A stretch of 25,173 bases of DNA from JAZKIX01 sp040384645 (GCA_040384645.1 JAZKIX010000216.1:1-25173); one strand, 5' to 3'; counted from the first letter of the stretch, positions 1-7,881 are shown. The notes: generated by a model from the sequence alone, not told the origin. Made by a program: numbers and translations.

Positions 1-719
1 ATGATGGCTGCAGCCATGTCCACGTTGTATTCCTTTACGCCGGTGGACGTGTTGACCAGATTGTTTAGTCCGACTGTGATTGGTTGCGATTGGCCGCTGG
101 CAAATACGATACCGAACAGGAAGTCGTTCCAAATCTGTGTGAATTGCCAGATGATGCAAACCACAAAGATGGGGCCTGAAATTGGCAACACAATTTTTCT
201 GAATATAAGGAAAAAGCCAGCACCGTCGATGCGCGCTGCTTTAATCAATTCTTCAGGCACGCTGATGTAGTAATTCCGGAAAAATAAGGTCGTGAAAGCT
301 GTANNNNNNNNNNGCAAGATCACGACTTGAAACGGAATGAAGCATCCGACCAGTAAGGCAGTGAACAATACTTCTGAACCACGAAAACGCCAATGTGCAA
401 AAACGTAACCGTTAAATGCACCTACGAATGTCGAGATCAATACTGCTGGTACCACCATCTTTATGGAATTCCAGAAAAATGGTTGTAGACCTTGGCATGT
501 AACGCCGGTACAGGCGGAAGACCATGCCTTCTCCCACGAAGCAGTGCTCCATGCATGCGGCAAAGATAAGAGATTGCCACTGCGGATCTCATCGAGCGAT
601 TTGAAAGACGTCGATAACATCACATACAGCGGAGCGATGTAATACAGCGCGAATAGAACGAGCAGCACATAAAGTACTACCCGTCCTGGCGCGAGTTTGT
701 TTTGAATATTCGCACTCAT
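1..719 (-). CDS. Carbohydrate ABC transporter permease 2 (MalG/GtsC-like), 3' end off-window, interrupted by assembly gap
   Basis: Second inner-membrane permease of a sugar ABC importer; with permease 1 it forms the channel. The reading frame starts at ATG 719, whose first bases overlap the stop of permease 1 (ATGA), so the two are translationally coupled. Visible features are an early hydrophobic segment (VVLYVLLVLFALYYIAPLYV), the family phrase FIPFQVVIL just before the N-run, and FFRNYYISVPEELIKAARIDG after it, which is the EAA loop that contacts the ATPase. The later stretch FTQIWNDFLFGIVFASG with QPITVGLNNLVNTSTG is typical of glucose permeases of the Pseudomonas GtsC kind. The same frame continues across the ten N, but the usual segment between these motifs is missing, so the gap is longer than drawn. 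The C-terminus lies beyond position 1. The ATPase gene should follow; that is inference. Confidence 0.88.
   Translation of the reverse strand, partial: MSANIQNKLAPGRVVLYVLLVLFALYYIAPLYVMLSTSFKSLDEIRSGNLLSLPHAWSTASWEKAWSSACTGVTCQGLQPFFWNSIKMVVPAVLISTFVGAFNGYVFAHWRFRGSEVLFTALLVGCFIPFQVVILXXXXTAFTTLFFRNYYISVPEELIKAARIDGAGFFLIFRKIVLPISGPIFVVCIIWQFTQIWNDFLFGIVFASGQSQPITVGLNNLVNTSTGVKEYNVDMAAAI
304..313. other. Assembly gap (10 N) inside permease 2
   Basis: Ten consecutive N. The flanking protein halves are in the same frame, but from remembered GtsC-like proteins about 25-30 residues should separate them. The run is therefore a placeholder of arbitrary length rather than ten unread bases. Confidence 0.95.
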
Positions 720-1609
720 CTCATCGCCTTTGCGCTACGGGTTTCCAAATACATGAGTGGCACAAGCACAGCCACAATCGTCGCCAACATCATCATTGCT
801 GACGCCGACCCAAGGCCTAACTGTCCACGAGTAAAGGAAAATTGATACATAAAAATAGCCGGAACTGACGAGGAAGTCCCAGGACCACCTGCGGTCAACG
901 CCATGACCAGATCGAAACTCTTGATTGCGATATGTGACAGAATCAGCAATACGCTGAAAAACACAGGACGCATCGCGGGAATCACAATACGGCGATAGAT
1001 TGTCGGCAACGAGGCACCGTCAACTTGTGCTGCCTTGATTATTTCGTCATCAATACCTCGCAAGCCAGCGAGGAAAAGAGCCATCACAAAGCCGGAAGAT
1101 TGCCAGACACCTGCGATTACGACGGTGTAGATCGCCATATCAGAATTTACAAGCCAATCAAATTGGAAACTTGACCATCCCCAGTCGTGCATCAGCTTTT
1201 CAAGTCCGAGGCCAGGATTAAGCATCCATTTCCAAGCAGTACCTGTCACTATAAAAGATAGTGCCATTGGATACAGATAAATGGCGCGCAGCGCACCTTC
1301 GGCTCGGATTTTTTGATCAAGCAATATCGCAATAAACAGGCCAATTGCCACGCTGCAACCGATGAATAGAGAGCCGAAAATGCCGAGATTTTTTAGTGAT
1401 GTCCACCAACGGTCGCTGTCAAATAAAGCCTCATATTGGGCTAGACCAGCAAATTCGAAGTTGGGCATAAGGCGGGATTCTGAAAATGACAGATAGCCCG
1501 TTAGAAGAATAAAACCATAAACGAATACCAAACTTGCTGCGAGCGTTGGGCTTAGCACAAGCTGCGGTATCCATTTGTCAAATTGGGAGCGTAGGGACAT
1601 TAAAGACAT
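716..1609 (-). CDS. Carbohydrate ABC transporter permease 1 (MalF/GtsB-like)
   Basis: First membrane-spanning subunit of the sugar importer, 297 aa, a usual length for glucose-type permeases (MalF of E. coli is longer because of a periplasmic insertion). After an N-terminal cytoplasmic stretch there is a first membrane helix (LAASLVFVYGFILLTGYL), then further hydrophobic helices (LGIFGSLFIGCSVAIGLFIA; MAIYTVVIAGVWQSSGFVMA; PVFFSVLLILSHIAI; MMMLATIVAVLVPLMYL). The EAA coupling loop is seen as EIIKAAQVDGASLPTIYRRI followed by VIP. It lies downstream of the binding-protein gene, separated by about 118 bp that hold two strong stem-loops, and its stop overlaps the start of permease 2. Substrate is inferred to be glucose or a similar hexose from the glk neighbour. 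Confidence 0.92.
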   Translation of the reverse strand: MSLMSLRSQFDKWIPQLVLSPTLAASLVFVYGFILLTGYLSFSESRLMPNFEFAGLAQYEALFDSDRWWTSLKNLGIFGSLFIGCSVAIGLFIAILLDQKIRAEGALRAIYLYPMALSFIVTGTAWKWMLNPGLGLEKLMHDWGWSSFQFDWLVNSDMAIYTVVIAGVWQSSGFVMALFLAGLRGIDDEIIKAAQVDGASLPTIYRRIVIPAMRPVFFSVLLILSHIAIKSFDLVMALTAGGPGTSSSVPAIFMYQFSFTRGQLGLGSASAMMMLATIVAVLVPLMYLETRSAKAMR

Positions 1610-1633
1610 AAATGAAGGATTTAAAAACGGGAA

Positions 1634-1655
1634 GCTCCGGTATTAAACCGGAGCC
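1634..1655 (-). promoter_or_regulatory. Intercistronic stem-loop downstream of the binding-protein gene
   Basis: On the minus strand GGCTCCGGT pairs with ACCGGAGC across a short TTAAT loop, followed a few bases later by TTTTT. It sits between the binding protein and permease 1. Hairpins here are known from other ABC importers to protect the binding-protein mRNA or end part of the transcripts, so that the binding protein is made in excess. It may be a partial terminator; the role is inferred. Confidence 0.7.
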
Positions 1656-1681
1656 TACGTAGCAAAGCGTGAGATGAAAAT

Positions 1682-1713
1682 CATCTCCGACCAGATGACT
1701 AAAATCGGAGATG
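1682..1713 (-). promoter_or_regulatory. Second intercistronic stem-loop after the binding-protein gene
   Basis: CATCTCCGA (1682-1690) and TCGGAGATG (1705-1713) form a perfect 9-bp stem with a 14-nt loop, 14 bp after the binding-protein stop. No T-run follows directly, so mRNA 3'-end protection is more likely than termination. It acts in tandem with the hairpin at 1634-1655. Confidence 0.65.
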
Positions 1714-1727
1714 ACTTGTCATATTGC

Positions 1728-2969
1728 TTACTTCGTTTTTGCAGCCTTAGCCAACGCAGCAACCGCATCCGCTGAGCTCATGCTTGAGTTCATGAACTTG
1801 GCGATAACGTCAACGATCGCACCTTGAGCGGCTGAAGAGATTGCCATGCCATGTGCCATGGATGGAACCAACCCGCCTGATTTGCCGCTTGACGCGAAAT
1901 CGTCCATTGATTTAGTCGCGCATGAGTCAAATTTCGTGCGTGAGATGTCTGGACGTACTGGAATCGAGCCTTTGTTCAGGTTGAAAATTTCCTGAAATTC
2001 TGGGCTCATGATTGCAGTTGCCAAAGCAAGCTGGCCTTTTTGTGAATCGGCAGCTTTTTGGGTGAACATTGCAAATGAGTCAATGTTAAAGGTGTAGGAT
2101 TTTTCTGTGCCCGGTGCAGGAGCGCAGAGGAAATCTTTACCGGGAACTTTCCCAGCAGCCGTGAACTCGCCTTTTGCCCAGTCACCCATGAATTGGAAGC
2201 CAGCTTTGCCATTGATAACCATTGCCGTCGCTAAATTCCAGTCACGGCCTGCTGCATCTTTGTCGATATAGCCCTTAACCTTGCCCAAAGTATCGAAAAC
2301 TTTAGTCATCGTTGGGCTTGTCAACGCGCCCTGATCTAATTGAACGAGTGCTTTTTTGTAGAAATCTGAACCGCCAACACCTAAAGCAACCGACTCAAAT
2401 ACAGTTGCATCTTGCCAAGGTTGACCGCCATGGGCGATTGCAATCGCGCCAGATGCCTTGATTTTTTCTGCGGCAGCAAGAAACGCATCCCAAGTTGCTG
2501 GAACGCCGGTAACACCAGCTTTTTTCAGTACTTCAGGATTGGCCCAAACCCAGTTTACGCGGTGAACGTTTACTGGAGCAGCAACATAATGACCTTTAAA
2601 TTTCATAACATCTGAAACAACTTTAGGCAAAAGCGTTTCCCATTTGCCGGCTTTCGCTGCTTCGTCGATGTTGGCGAGCGCATTTTCATTGCCCCATTCT
2701 TGTATCGATGGGCCTTTGATTTGTGCGGCGGTTGGTGCGTTACCTGAGATTACACGTGCTTTCAGTGCTGTCGTTGCGTTTTCACCAGCGCCACCGGAAA
2801 CAGCAAAATCTTTCCAACCAAAGCCCTTGGCTTCCATGATTTTTTTCAGTTCTGCAACGGATTTTGCCTCGCCGCCGGACGTCCAATAATGCAAGACTTC
2901 TACGTCTGTTGCATAAGCGCTACCTGCAAGTGCCAAACCAGTGACCAACACGATTTGTTTCAGTTTCAT
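1728..2969 (-). CDS. Sugar ABC transporter substrate-binding protein (GtsA-like)
   Basis: Periplasmic sugar-binding protein that delivers substrate to the two permeases downstream. The start is placed at ATG 2969 (413 aa) because AGGAG lies 7 bp upstream and because the protein then opens with a clean Sec signal peptide: MKLKQ, a hydrophobic core IVLVTGLALAGSA, and a probable cut after AYA. A longer in-frame start at 3026 would bury this signal. The mature part begins TDVEVLHYWTSGGEAKS, typical of the family 1 extracellular solute-binding fold, and includes GGQPWQDATVFESVALGVGG and a late FNLNKGSIPVRPD motif. It is the first gene of the operon, divergent from glk, with two HexR-like operators upstream. 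Glucose as substrate is inferred from similarity to glucose transport (gts) proteins and from context. Confidence 0.92.
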   Translation of the reverse strand: MKLKQIVLVTGLALAGSAYATDVEVLHYWTSGGEAKSVAELKKIMEAKGFGWKDFAVSGGAGENATTALKARVISGNAPTAAQIKGPSIQEWGNENALANIDEAAKAGKWETLLPKVVSDVMKFKGHYVAAPVNVHRVNWVWANPEVLKKAGVTGVPATWDAFLAAAEKIKASGAIAIAHGGQPWQDATVFESVALGVGGSDFYKKALVQLDQGALTSPTMTKVFDTLGKVKGYIDKDAAGRDWNLATAMVINGKAGFQFMGDWAKGEFTAAGKVPGKDFLCAPAPGTEKSYTFNIDSFAMFTQKAADSQKGQLALATAIMSPEFQEIFNLNKGSIPVRPDISRTKFDSCATKSMDDFASSGKSGGLVPSMAHGMAISSAAQGAIVDVIAKFMNSSMSSADAVAALAKAAKTK

Positions 2970-3107
2970 CTCCAAACTCCTATTTAAATTATTTACAGTC
3001 AAGGGGATTTCGGTGCGCAAGGGCAACTATACTAATAAAATTTTGCTTCGCCTGTATCGGTGAATTTGTCCAAAATTTAGCCGATCTAAAAAACCGGTTG
3101 GCATATG

Positions 3108-3120
3108 GTAGTCATACTAC
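3108..3120. promoter_or_regulatory. HexR-like operator, site 1
   Basis: GTAGTCATACTAC is a perfect 5+3+5 palindrome and matches the form GTART-N3-AYTAC that I recall for HexR, the regulator of glucose and Entner-Doudoroff genes in proteobacteria. It lies in the region between the divergent transporter and glk. The regulator itself is not in this window. Confidence 0.55.
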
Positions 3121-3141
3121 GTTTGAATTGCAACAGAATTT

Positions 3142-3154
3142 GTCGTAATACTAC
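3142..3154. promoter_or_regulatory. HexR-like operator, site 2
   Basis: GTCGTAATACTAC fits the same GTART-N3-AYTAC pattern with one mismatch (C at the third position). Its centre is 34 bp from the centre of site 1, about three helical turns, which would suit cooperative binding on one face of the DNA. Function is inferred. Confidence 0.5.
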
Positions 3155-3254
3155 TTGGGGATTGGATAAATGCCAAAAGATCGCAATGCAAGGTGGCGGT
3201 CGGTTAATAAAACACATATCCTTTCGTTTTTGCATTTATCTATAAATAAATATC

Positions 3255-4295
3255 ATGACAGAGCAGTTTAAATCGGTTCCTGCAACAACCTTAGATCTAC
3301 ATTCCGCGCCGTTCATCGATGGGCCAAGGCTGTTGGCCGATGTCGGTGGAACTAATGCGCGATTTTGCTTAGAAGTTGCGCAAGGACAGATAGTTGCTGT
3401 ATCAGTGTTGCCCTGTAATCAGTACTTAAATTTGGTTGACGCGATTCGCGCATATCTCAATGAGTCACAGGTGCAAGCACAAATGGCAGTTCTACAGGTT
3501 AGACATGCTGCTATCGCCATTGCCAATCCTGTCAATGGCGATTACATCAAAATGACTAACCATCATTGGGAATTTTCTATTGATGCTGTTCGCGATGCGC
3601 TTAATTTTGAAACGTTATTAGTCGTCAATGATTTCACCGCTCTCGCCATGTCCTTGCCACATTTGGCGGTAGATCAGAAGAGGCAGGTTGGCAGAGGCGA
3701 GAGCCGGCCAAACTGCGCTATTGGTTTACTGGGTGCGGGAACCGGTTTGGGAGTGTCAGGAATCATTCCCGCTGGAGGCCACTGGAATGCGTTGAACAGC
3801 GAAGGTGGGCACGTGACTTTTGCACCTTCGGATGAGCGGGAAATTGCTATTCTTAGGTTCGCTTGGAATGAGTTTGAGCATGTTTCTGCCGAGCGTTTAT
3901 TGTCAGGCGCCGGGCTTGAGTTGATATATCGAGCGTTACTGGATCGTGCGGGGATGCCGCCATCGCCATTGGCCGCGCCGGAAATTTCACGTCGTGCGCT
4001 CGCCCGAGAATGCCCTATATGTGATGAGACCATAGAGTCTTTTTGTGGCGTACTGGGAAATGTCGCAGGAAATATTGCCGTAACGTTGGGGACGTTGGGG
4101 GGGATTTATATTGGTGGCGGCATTGTTCCAAGATTAGGCGGTAGATTTGAAAAATCTATTTTCCGGAAGCGGTTCGAGACGAAAGGACGCTTTACTAACT
4201 ATCTTGCTCAAATACCGACTTTCGTCATTACGGCAGAATACCCCGCATTTTTGGGCGTTTCTGCAATATTGACAGACGAATTAGACGCGCGTTGA
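3255..4295 (+). CDS. glk: Glucokinase
   Basis: Phosphorylates glucose with ATP to glucose 6-phosphate in the cytoplasm, feeding the Entner-Doudoroff or glycolytic route. The 346-aa protein shows the phosphate-binding loop DVGGTNAR (residues 29-36), the substrate region IANPVNGDYIKMTNHHW (about 89-105), the catalytic aspartate in NDFTALA (Asp126), the adenine-side glycine loop GAGTGLGVS, and the sugar-binding SEGGH motif. This is the bacterial Glk family rather than the ROK family. It has an N-terminal extension of about 20 residues compared with E. coli Glk. No clear ribosome-binding site precedes ATG 3255; the upstream sequence is A/T-rich. In Burkholderia glk is fused to hexR; here it stands alone. 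It is divergent from a sugar importer and shares a probable HexR-controlled region with it. Confidence 0.95.
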   Translation: MTEQFKSVPATTLDLHSAPFIDGPRLLADVGGTNARFCLEVAQGQIVAVSVLPCNQYLNLVDAIRAYLNESQVQAQMAVLQVRHAAIAIANPVNGDYIKMTNHHWEFSIDAVRDALNFETLLVVNDFTALAMSLPHLAVDQKRQVGRGESRPNCAIGLLGAGTGLGVSGIIPAGGHWNALNSEGGHVTFAPSDEREIAILRFAWNEFEHVSAERLLSGAGLELIYRALLDRAGMPPSPLAAPEISRRALARECPICDETIESFCGVLGNVAGNIAVTLGTLGGIYIGGGIVPRLGGRFEKSIFRKRFETKGRFTNYLAQIPTFVITAEYPAFLGVSAILTDELDAR

Positions 4296-4688
4296 TGCAT
4301 CATTAGCGAACATCGATCGATTGGAAATCAAGCGAGATTAGTTCCCGCATTACTAATGTGGAATGCTATTTACGTATCCCACCTTTGAAAATTCGTGGCT
4401 TTTCTCGGTTTAATGTACAATTTGTTTGCTATTTTTTGCATGAGATTTTCCGGAGTTTCAGCGCGCGACTGACTTCGAAGACCGTTTTTCAATGGTTTGT
4501 TGTCTTTGCCCGTTTCAGGCTACAGTTATATAGTCACTTCATCGAATCAAATTATTTCCGTCCTATTTTGTATCACTTGGTCGTGATATCAGCCTGAGCT
4601 AGAATATTTGCTTGAGGTGCCATTGGATTTTCTTTAGGTCAATCCTCAATAATCGCAAGAATAGTTAGTACTGCAAAAGTTATCTAAG
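4296..4688 (+). other. Intergenic region between glk and scpB
   Basis: There are 393 bp without a supported gene. A 79-codon frame at 4358-4597 has no ribosome-binding site and a composition (many F, R, Y) typical of chance translation of A/T-rich DNA. The only signal I can support is a promoter-like pair near 4577-4605, listed separately. No obvious terminator for glk was found. Confidence 0.6.
4577..4605 (+). promoter_or_regulatory. Probable sigma-70 promoter for scpB
   Basis: TTGGTC (4577-4582), a 17-bp spacer and TAGAAT (4600-4605) match the -35/-10 layout. The transcript would have a 5' leader of about 75 nt before the scpB start. Chance occurrence in A/T-rich DNA is possible. Confidence 0.45.
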
Positions 4689-5321
4689 ATGGATATTGCC
4701 GAGGCAAAAAGAATCCTTGAAGTAGCCCTTTTGTGCGCTCACGAGCCACTATCTTTGCCAGCCATGCGTAAGCTTTACTGTGAAGACGACGATGTTGCCG
4801 TTGTGATAGCTGATAGTGACATTAAGGTAATGCTCGACGAGTTGCGTCTAGATTGGTGTGATAAAGGGATAGAGATAGTGAGTCTATCAAATGGATGGCG
4901 ATTTCAAAGTCGACCGGAAATGAAAAAATATTTGGATCGGCTCAATCCTGAAAAGCCGCCAAAATACTCGCGAGCAACGTTAGAGACGCTTGCCATCATT
5001 GCTTATCGCCAGCCTGTCACTCGGGGTGATATTGAAGAAATTCGCGGCGTCGCAGTAGCTTCGCAAACAATAAGAATGTTGGAAGATCGAGGATGGATCG
5101 ATGCAATCGGACATAGAGACGTGCCTGGACGTCCTGCTTTGTTTGCCACTACCAAAAATTTCCTTGATGACATGGCGATCGCTTCGCTGGCCCAATTGCC
5201 GCCATTGCATCAGCTTCTACAAGATAAAACTTCGGTCACTATGAAATTGGTCGAAATGGAATCTGCTTCAGATATCAAACAAGAGTCTATTGATTTTTCA
5301 GTACAGGATGTAATTAAGTAA
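4689..5321 (+). CDS. scpB: Segregation and condensation protein B
   Basis: Subunit of the SMC-ScpAB condensin complex, which compacts and separates sister chromosomes; ScpB dimers bind the ScpA kleisin. The protein has 210 aa, normal for the family. Two winged-helix domains are expected: the N-terminal one around residues 1-85 and the second around 90-165, which carries the family signature YSRATLETLAIIAYRQPVTR, then GDIEEIRGV and RGWIDAIGHRDVPGRPALFAT. The last 40 residues are a variable tail. No scpA is in the window. It is followed 128 bp later by rluB; the scpB-rluB pairing is common in many bacteria. Confidence 0.95.
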   Translation: MDIAEAKRILEVALLCAHEPLSLPAMRKLYCEDDDVAVVIADSDIKVMLDELRLDWCDKGIEIVSLSNGWRFQSRPEMKKYLDRLNPEKPPKYSRATLETLAIIAYRQPVTRGDIEEIRGVAVASQTIRMLEDRGWIDAIGHRDVPGRPALFATTKNFLDDMAIASLAQLPPLHQLLQDKTSVTMKLVEMESASDIKQESIDFSVQDVIK

Positions 5322-5449
5322 TATAAATGCGCCTGATGCAACTACGAATGATATCAGCGACTATGTTTTATTTTTACTTCCTTAAGTGAAGTTCTTTCTA
5401 ACGACCCGGCGCCAAAAAACTTGATGCTGGGGTATTAAGCAAAATTTAG

Positions 5450-7066
5450 ATGCCAATAATGAATCCATCAAATTCCAATGACGCGCCGATAGATGATGTG
5501 TCGGATCGTGTTTCGCCTCCAGCAGCGGAGATAAAAAAAACTCGCTCGCGTACTAAGCCGACAACTAAAAACGGAACGACTGGAGACGTCGAATTAGTGA
5601 GGCGTCCAGCGCGCGGACCGCGAGCTCCACGTATATTAAACAAACCTTCCGCGTCCATTGACGATGAACTGAAGCCCGAATTGGTAGCAGGGGTGACGGG
5701 CTCTTCGCACGCTGAGGTGTTGGAAAGTTCTGATTTGCCGTCGCATGCAGCACCGTTCGATAAAGAGGCCGTCAAAAATGGGCGGCTGCGTCGTGTTGGT
5801 GCCAAGCCCAATGATCGAAACAGAGCTAAGCCGCCTTTGGGCAGTGCTAGCCCTAAATTACCGCGATCCAATGTGAAGTTGGATAATGCAGAAGACGTGT
5901 TTTCCTTCGTAACATCAGACGCGTTTGACGCTACAGACGTTGACGTTGCTGTATCTGGAGGCAAAGCATCCAAAGATGGCCGCGGGAAAAATGTAAGGCG
6001 TGATCTGACTGCTGACGATGATGCGCCAAAACTGCATAAAGTACTCGCTGAAGCTGGACTTGGGTCCAGGCGCGATATGGAGGAGTTAATTGTTGCTGGT
6101 CGCGTTTCTGTAAACGGTGAGCCTGCCCATATAGGCCAGCGCATTTTACCTACGGATCACGTCAGAATTAATGGGAAATTGATTCAACGTAAAGTTAGTA
6201 AGCGACCGCCACGCGTTTTGGTTTATCACAAGCCGGCGGGTGAGATCGTTAGTCATAACGACCCCGACGGCCGTCCGTCTGTTTTCGATAGATTGCCAAC
6301 TATGAAAGCCGCAAAATGGCTTGCAGTTGGGCGTTTGGATTTCAATACCGAAGGTTTACTTTTGTTTACGACCTCCGGCGATTTGGCAAACCGCTTGATG
6401 CATCCACGGTACGGGATTGATCGTGAATACGCGGTACGTACCTTGGGTGAGTTGGAAGAGGGTATGCGCCAAAAGTTGCTTAATGGCGTAGAGTTGGGCG
6501 ATGGTCCAGCACACTTTTCCAAAATCGCAGATGGCGGGGGCGAGGGCGTTAATAAGTGGTATCGAGTAATAATAGGGGAAGGACGTAATCGCGAAGTTCG
6601 CCGAATGTTTGAAGCTATCGGCTTAACCGTATCTCGCTTGATACGGACGAGATACGGTGCAATGACCTTGCCACATGGTTTGAAGCGAGGGCGTTGGGAG
6701 GAACTTGAGGAAAATGCGGTTCGCGATTTGTTGGGTGCTTGTGGGCTCGACAAGTCATTGGGGCAAAGTCCTGCGCCCAAAGCGCGTGGTGATTTTCCAG
6801 ATAGAAAAGTGAACGGAAATCGGATCAACGCCAATACGCATGGCAACGTAAATATTGCTGCAAAGGGCGCCGAAAAGGGGCCGGGGCGTGTACAAAAAGG
6901 CGTTCCAGCCAGGGAAAGCAAGCCGGGTGCTGCGCGCACTCGGCAGCCAGATCCGTTGCAGACGATATTCGGCTTCGCAAATAACGGGCAAGGTCGTCGA
7001 AGTTCGGGCCAGCCCAGAGCCATCAGCGGATCGCAATCTGTGCCTAGGCGTCGAGTCAAGGCATAG
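5450..7066 (+). CDS. rluB: 23S rRNA pseudouridine synthase B (RluB), with long disordered tails
   Basis: Converts a uridine of 23S rRNA (U2605 in E. coli) to pseudouridine during 50S maturation. The core begins with an S4 RNA-binding domain (about residues 193-240, KLHKVLAEAGLGSRRDMEEL), then the RsuA/RluB catalytic domain (about 250-420) with the active-site aspartate in GRLDFNTEGLL (Asp297), then YAVRTLGELE and GRNREVRRMFEAIG. The 538-aa length is well above the roughly 290 aa of E. coli RluB: about 190 residues before S4 and about 110 after the core are rich in K, R, P, S, G and look disordered. Such extensions are common in betaproteobacterial RluB. ATG 5459 is an alternative start. A short hairpin AGTCG-TAAT-CGACT overlaps the stop codon region (7065-7078). 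Confidence 0.93.
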   Translation: MPIMNPSNSNDAPIDDVSDRVSPPAAEIKKTRSRTKPTTKNGTTGDVELVRRPARGPRAPRILNKPSASIDDELKPELVAGVTGSSHAEVLESSDLPSHAAPFDKEAVKNGRLRRVGAKPNDRNRAKPPLGSASPKLPRSNVKLDNAEDVFSFVTSDAFDATDVDVAVSGGKASKDGRGKNVRRDLTADDDAPKLHKVLAEAGLGSRRDMEELIVAGRVSVNGEPAHIGQRILPTDHVRINGKLIQRKVSKRPPRVLVYHKPAGEIVSHNDPDGRPSVFDRLPTMKAAKWLAVGRLDFNTEGLLLFTTSGDLANRLMHPRYGIDREYAVRTLGELEEGMRQKLLNGVELGDGPAHFSKIADGGGEGVNKWYRVIIGEGRNREVRRMFEAIGLTVSRLIRTRYGAMTLPHGLKRGRWEELEENAVRDLLGACGLDKSLGQSPAPKARGDFPDRKVNGNRINANTHGNVNIAAKGAEKGPGRVQKGVPARESKPGAARTRQPDPLQTIFGFANNGQGRRSSGQPRAISGSQSVPRRRVKA

Positions 7067-7207
7067 TCGTAATCGACTTTAAATCGAATAAATTTTCAGA
7101 AAGCTGTAGGTGAGCTTGTATTTGTCATATTCGGCAGCGCTTTTGAAGTTAATTTAATCACTTTTCGACCGAATAGGCTTTATATGCTCGGATATCGTTT
7201 GGCTTGA

Positions 7208-7236
7208 TTGCGACTGAAAGATTAATCGTTTATAAT
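7208..7236 (+). promoter_or_regulatory. Sigma-70 promoter for the rimP-nusA-infB operon
   Basis: TTGCGA (7208-7213), a 17-bp spacer and a perfect TATAAT (7231-7236). Transcription would start near 7243, leaving a leader of about 150 nt before rimP that contains the terminator at 7309-7333. Confidence 0.75.
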
Positions 7237-7308
7237 CATCGATCTAGTAATGTAGAGTTGATTGCGTCTGGCGATATTTGATACGTTCTACTACTTGAGT
7301 AAATTAAG

Positions 7309-7333
7309 ATGGGCAGATGCCCATTTTTTTTTT
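7309..7333 (+). terminator. Intrinsic terminator in the rimP leader (attenuator candidate)
   Basis: ATGGGC (7309-7314), loop AGAT and GCCCAT (7319-7324) are followed by a run of ten T. This is a textbook rho-independent terminator, but it lies after the operon promoter and before rimP, so it probably works as an attenuator. A putative rimP leader with a premature terminator has been described for proteobacteria in bioinformatic surveys; feedback by NusA is a reasonable but untested idea. Confidence 0.8.
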
Positions 7334-7395
7334 GCTAAACCGATTTAAATGTGCGTGTTTCTTGCGTCACGGCTCAAATCAAACGGAGAATTCTC

Positions 7396-7881
7396 TTGCA
7401 GTTGTTGGCTTTAATTGAAAAAACAGTCGTAGGGCTGGGTTATGAATTGGTTGATTTGGAGCGCGCTGAGCGGGGTTTGCTGCGTGTCTACATTGACTTT
7501 GATTCGCTTGGTGGCGATAAGGGAAGCATAACGGTCGAAGATTGCGAAAAAGTCAGTCATCAACTGTCCCATGTTTTCACAGTGGAAAATATCAATTACG
7601 AACGACTTGAGGTTTCCTCGCCGGGTCTTGATCGTCCATTGAGAAAATTGTCGGATTTTGTTCGTTTTGCTGGGCAGGAGGCATTGATCAAATTGCGTAT
7701 TCCGATGCCCGGTACGCACAATCGCAAATCATTTCAAGGCGTTTTGCACGCTCCCGATGGGGAAAATCTGAAGTTGGAGTTTGAAGGTAAGGATGGTCCG
7801 GCGCTGCTTGATTTTACGCTCGCTGATGTGGATAAGGCACATTTGGTGCCGCATGTGGATTTTAGGAGTCGCAAAGCATGA
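7396..7881 (+). CDS. rimP: Ribosome maturation factor RimP
   Basis: Needed for assembly of the 30S ribosomal subunit; acts early on the 3' domain of 16S rRNA. The start is placed at TTG 7396 because ACGGAG lies about 7 bp upstream and the protein then opens LQLLALIEKTVVGLGYELVD, as RimP proteins do; an in-frame ATG-like start at 7351 (GTG) adds 15 residues with no family support. The length is then 161 aa. The N-terminal alpha/beta domain contains LERAERGLLRVYIDF and ISVSS-like region YERLEVSSPGLDRPL, the family's best-known motif; the C-terminal SH3-like domain follows from about residue 90. Its stop overlaps the nusA start (ATGA), so the two are translationally coupled. Confidence 0.93.
   Translation: MQLLALIEKTVVGLGYELVDLERAERGLLRVYIDFDSLGGDKGSITVEDCEKVSHQLSHVFTVENINYERLEVSSPGLDRPLRKLSDFVRFAGQEALIKLRIPMPGTHNRKSFQGVLHAPDGENLKLEFEGKDGPALLDFTLADVDKAHLVPHVDFRSRKA

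Noticed and set aside
1..270. 89-aa plus-strand frame at the window start
   Set aside because: It is antisense to the conserved permease 2 coding region and has no motif of its own.
4358..4597. 79-aa plus-strand frame between glk and scpB
   Set aside because: Composition (F, R, Y, L) reflects A/T-rich non-coding DNA, with no ribosome-binding site or motif; the probable scpB promoter lies in its end.
5446..6144. 232-aa minus-strand frame over the start of rluB
   Set aside because: It is antisense to the low-complexity N-terminal part of rluB, is rich in S, A, T, P and R as expected from the complement of such sequence, and shows no motif.
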